From the NCBI GenBank assembly GCA_902785825.1, contig CACZZZ010000020.1:1-41026 (forward strand): DNA of 41,026 nt, in the 5' to 3' direction. Positions 40,746-41,026 of this stretch are shown piece by piece. The position numbers and the translations under genes are program-made. Position 1 is the first letter of the stretch, and the number at the start of each line of letters is the position of its first letter. Below the pieces are notes generated by a model, which saw only the letters and a program-made list of their open reading frames with translations, did not search any database and was not told the DNA's origin. The stretch is from an uncultured Bacteroidia bacterium. Lineage in GTDB: Bacteria > Bacteroidota > Bacteroidia > Bacteroidales > UBA932.

Positions 40746-41026
40746 GCTCGGCCGCTCGCTAACTCGGGCCTGACGGCCCTCAGACAGACGCTCGCCTTTG
40801 GCCGGCCTGGCTCTCGTTCGCCACGTCCATTCTCCTATGCCCCCTGCGGGGCCGCCACCAGCCCCGGCACTTGAGGTTTCCTCGAGTGATTACGTGTTTT
40901 AAAAAAAGCTGATTTCCAATTAAATATGTAAGCATCCGACGAAGTACGTGTAAGTGACACGGAGTTATATGCAAGTAGCAGCAACTTTTCCGAAGTTACG
41001 GTAAGCTGCTGCTACTTTCGCTTAGT
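40746..41026. other. Non-coding GC-rich right-edge segment with small palindromes
   Basis: No gene is supported here. Between 40746 and about 40860 the sequence is GC-rich and full of short palindromes (GGGCC-TGAC-GGCCC, GGCCGGCC, GCCCC-CTGC-GGGGC). It then turns AT-rich and ends in an inverted repeat (40973-41017). Confidence 0.4.
40973..41017. repeat. Inverted repeat with 11-bp arms
   Basis: AAGTAGCAGCA (40973-40983) and TGCTGCTACTT (41007-41017) pair perfectly around a 23-nt spacer. It may be a terminator of a gene beyond the edge or an end of another element. No strong T-run follows. Confidence 0.5.

Noticed and set aside
1..41026. tRNA, rRNA, riboswitch or attachment-site sequences
   Set aside because: I saw no sequence with the required conserved arms or motifs; small RNAs cannot be excluded by reading alone.

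Overview
The window reads as chromosomal DNA of a Bacteroidetes, most likely a gut-type Bacteroidales. The evidence is the -7 boxes of the TAnnTTTG type found 20-40 bp before start codons, weak or absent Shine-Dalgarno sequences, many lipobox or SPI signal peptides on periplasmic hydrolases, an S46 dipeptidyl-peptidase, C69 and M28 peptidases, and GH20, GH29 and GH33 host-glycan hydrolases. I see no tRNA, rRNA, CRISPR array, SusC/SusD pair or phage genes. Almost all of the sequence is coding.

Layout. 1-2548: a partial HD protein, an iron-sulfur flavoprotein and a lipoprotein read leftward. A broken rightward gene relic and an AlkD-type DNA glycosylase follow. 2661-4198: an IS3-family insertion sequence with OrfA/OrfB, a -1 slippery A7 run and an unusual array of end-like repeats on its left side. 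4229-7358: a DPP III-like (M49) lipoprotein whose metal ligands are all replaced, then a DASS/SLC13 permease. 7363-7650: a twice-deleted Na/Pi cotransporter relic. 7737-12750: aldo/keto reductase, a sialate O-acetylesterase/sialidase fusion and an EamA exporter, all with overlapping ends. 21926-12767 (leftward): GltS, a GH5 relic, M28 peptidase, GH20 hexosaminidase, a glycosyltransferase, then a tight four-gene unit of DUF1538 membrane protein, two divergent PII-like proteins and L-serine dehydratase. 21996-25156: DUF1846 protein, an exported sugar isomerase-like lipoprotein and a DUF2207-like soluble protein. 28234-25168 (leftward): S46 peptidase of the DPP11 (Asp/Glu) type and an outer-membrane porin. 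28305-29651: DUF389 membrane protein. 29731-36462: a seven-gene operon of porin, PotABCD, acyl-ACP thioesterase and a YiiX-like lipoprotein, with a recognisable promoter and terminator. 36511-39672: C69 dipeptidase and GH29 fucosidase. 39669-40694: a decayed GH127-like gene. The right edge is a GC-rich non-coding stretch.

Together the genes suggest a host-glycan and peptide feeder. Sialic acid, fucose and GlcNAc are clipped from glycans. Proteins are processed by S46, M28 and C69 enzymes, amino acids are taken up (GltS) and deaminated (SdaA), and polyamines are imported through a dedicated porin plus ABC system. Two things stand out. One is the DUF1538-PII-PII-SdaA unit, a plausible undescribed PII-controlled transport system linked to serine catabolism. 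The other is the repeated occurrence of gene relics that keep both ends but have lost the middle (1598, 7363, 20274, 39669), next to a catalytically dead M49 gene and an IS. This suggests a genome undergoing deletional gene loss.
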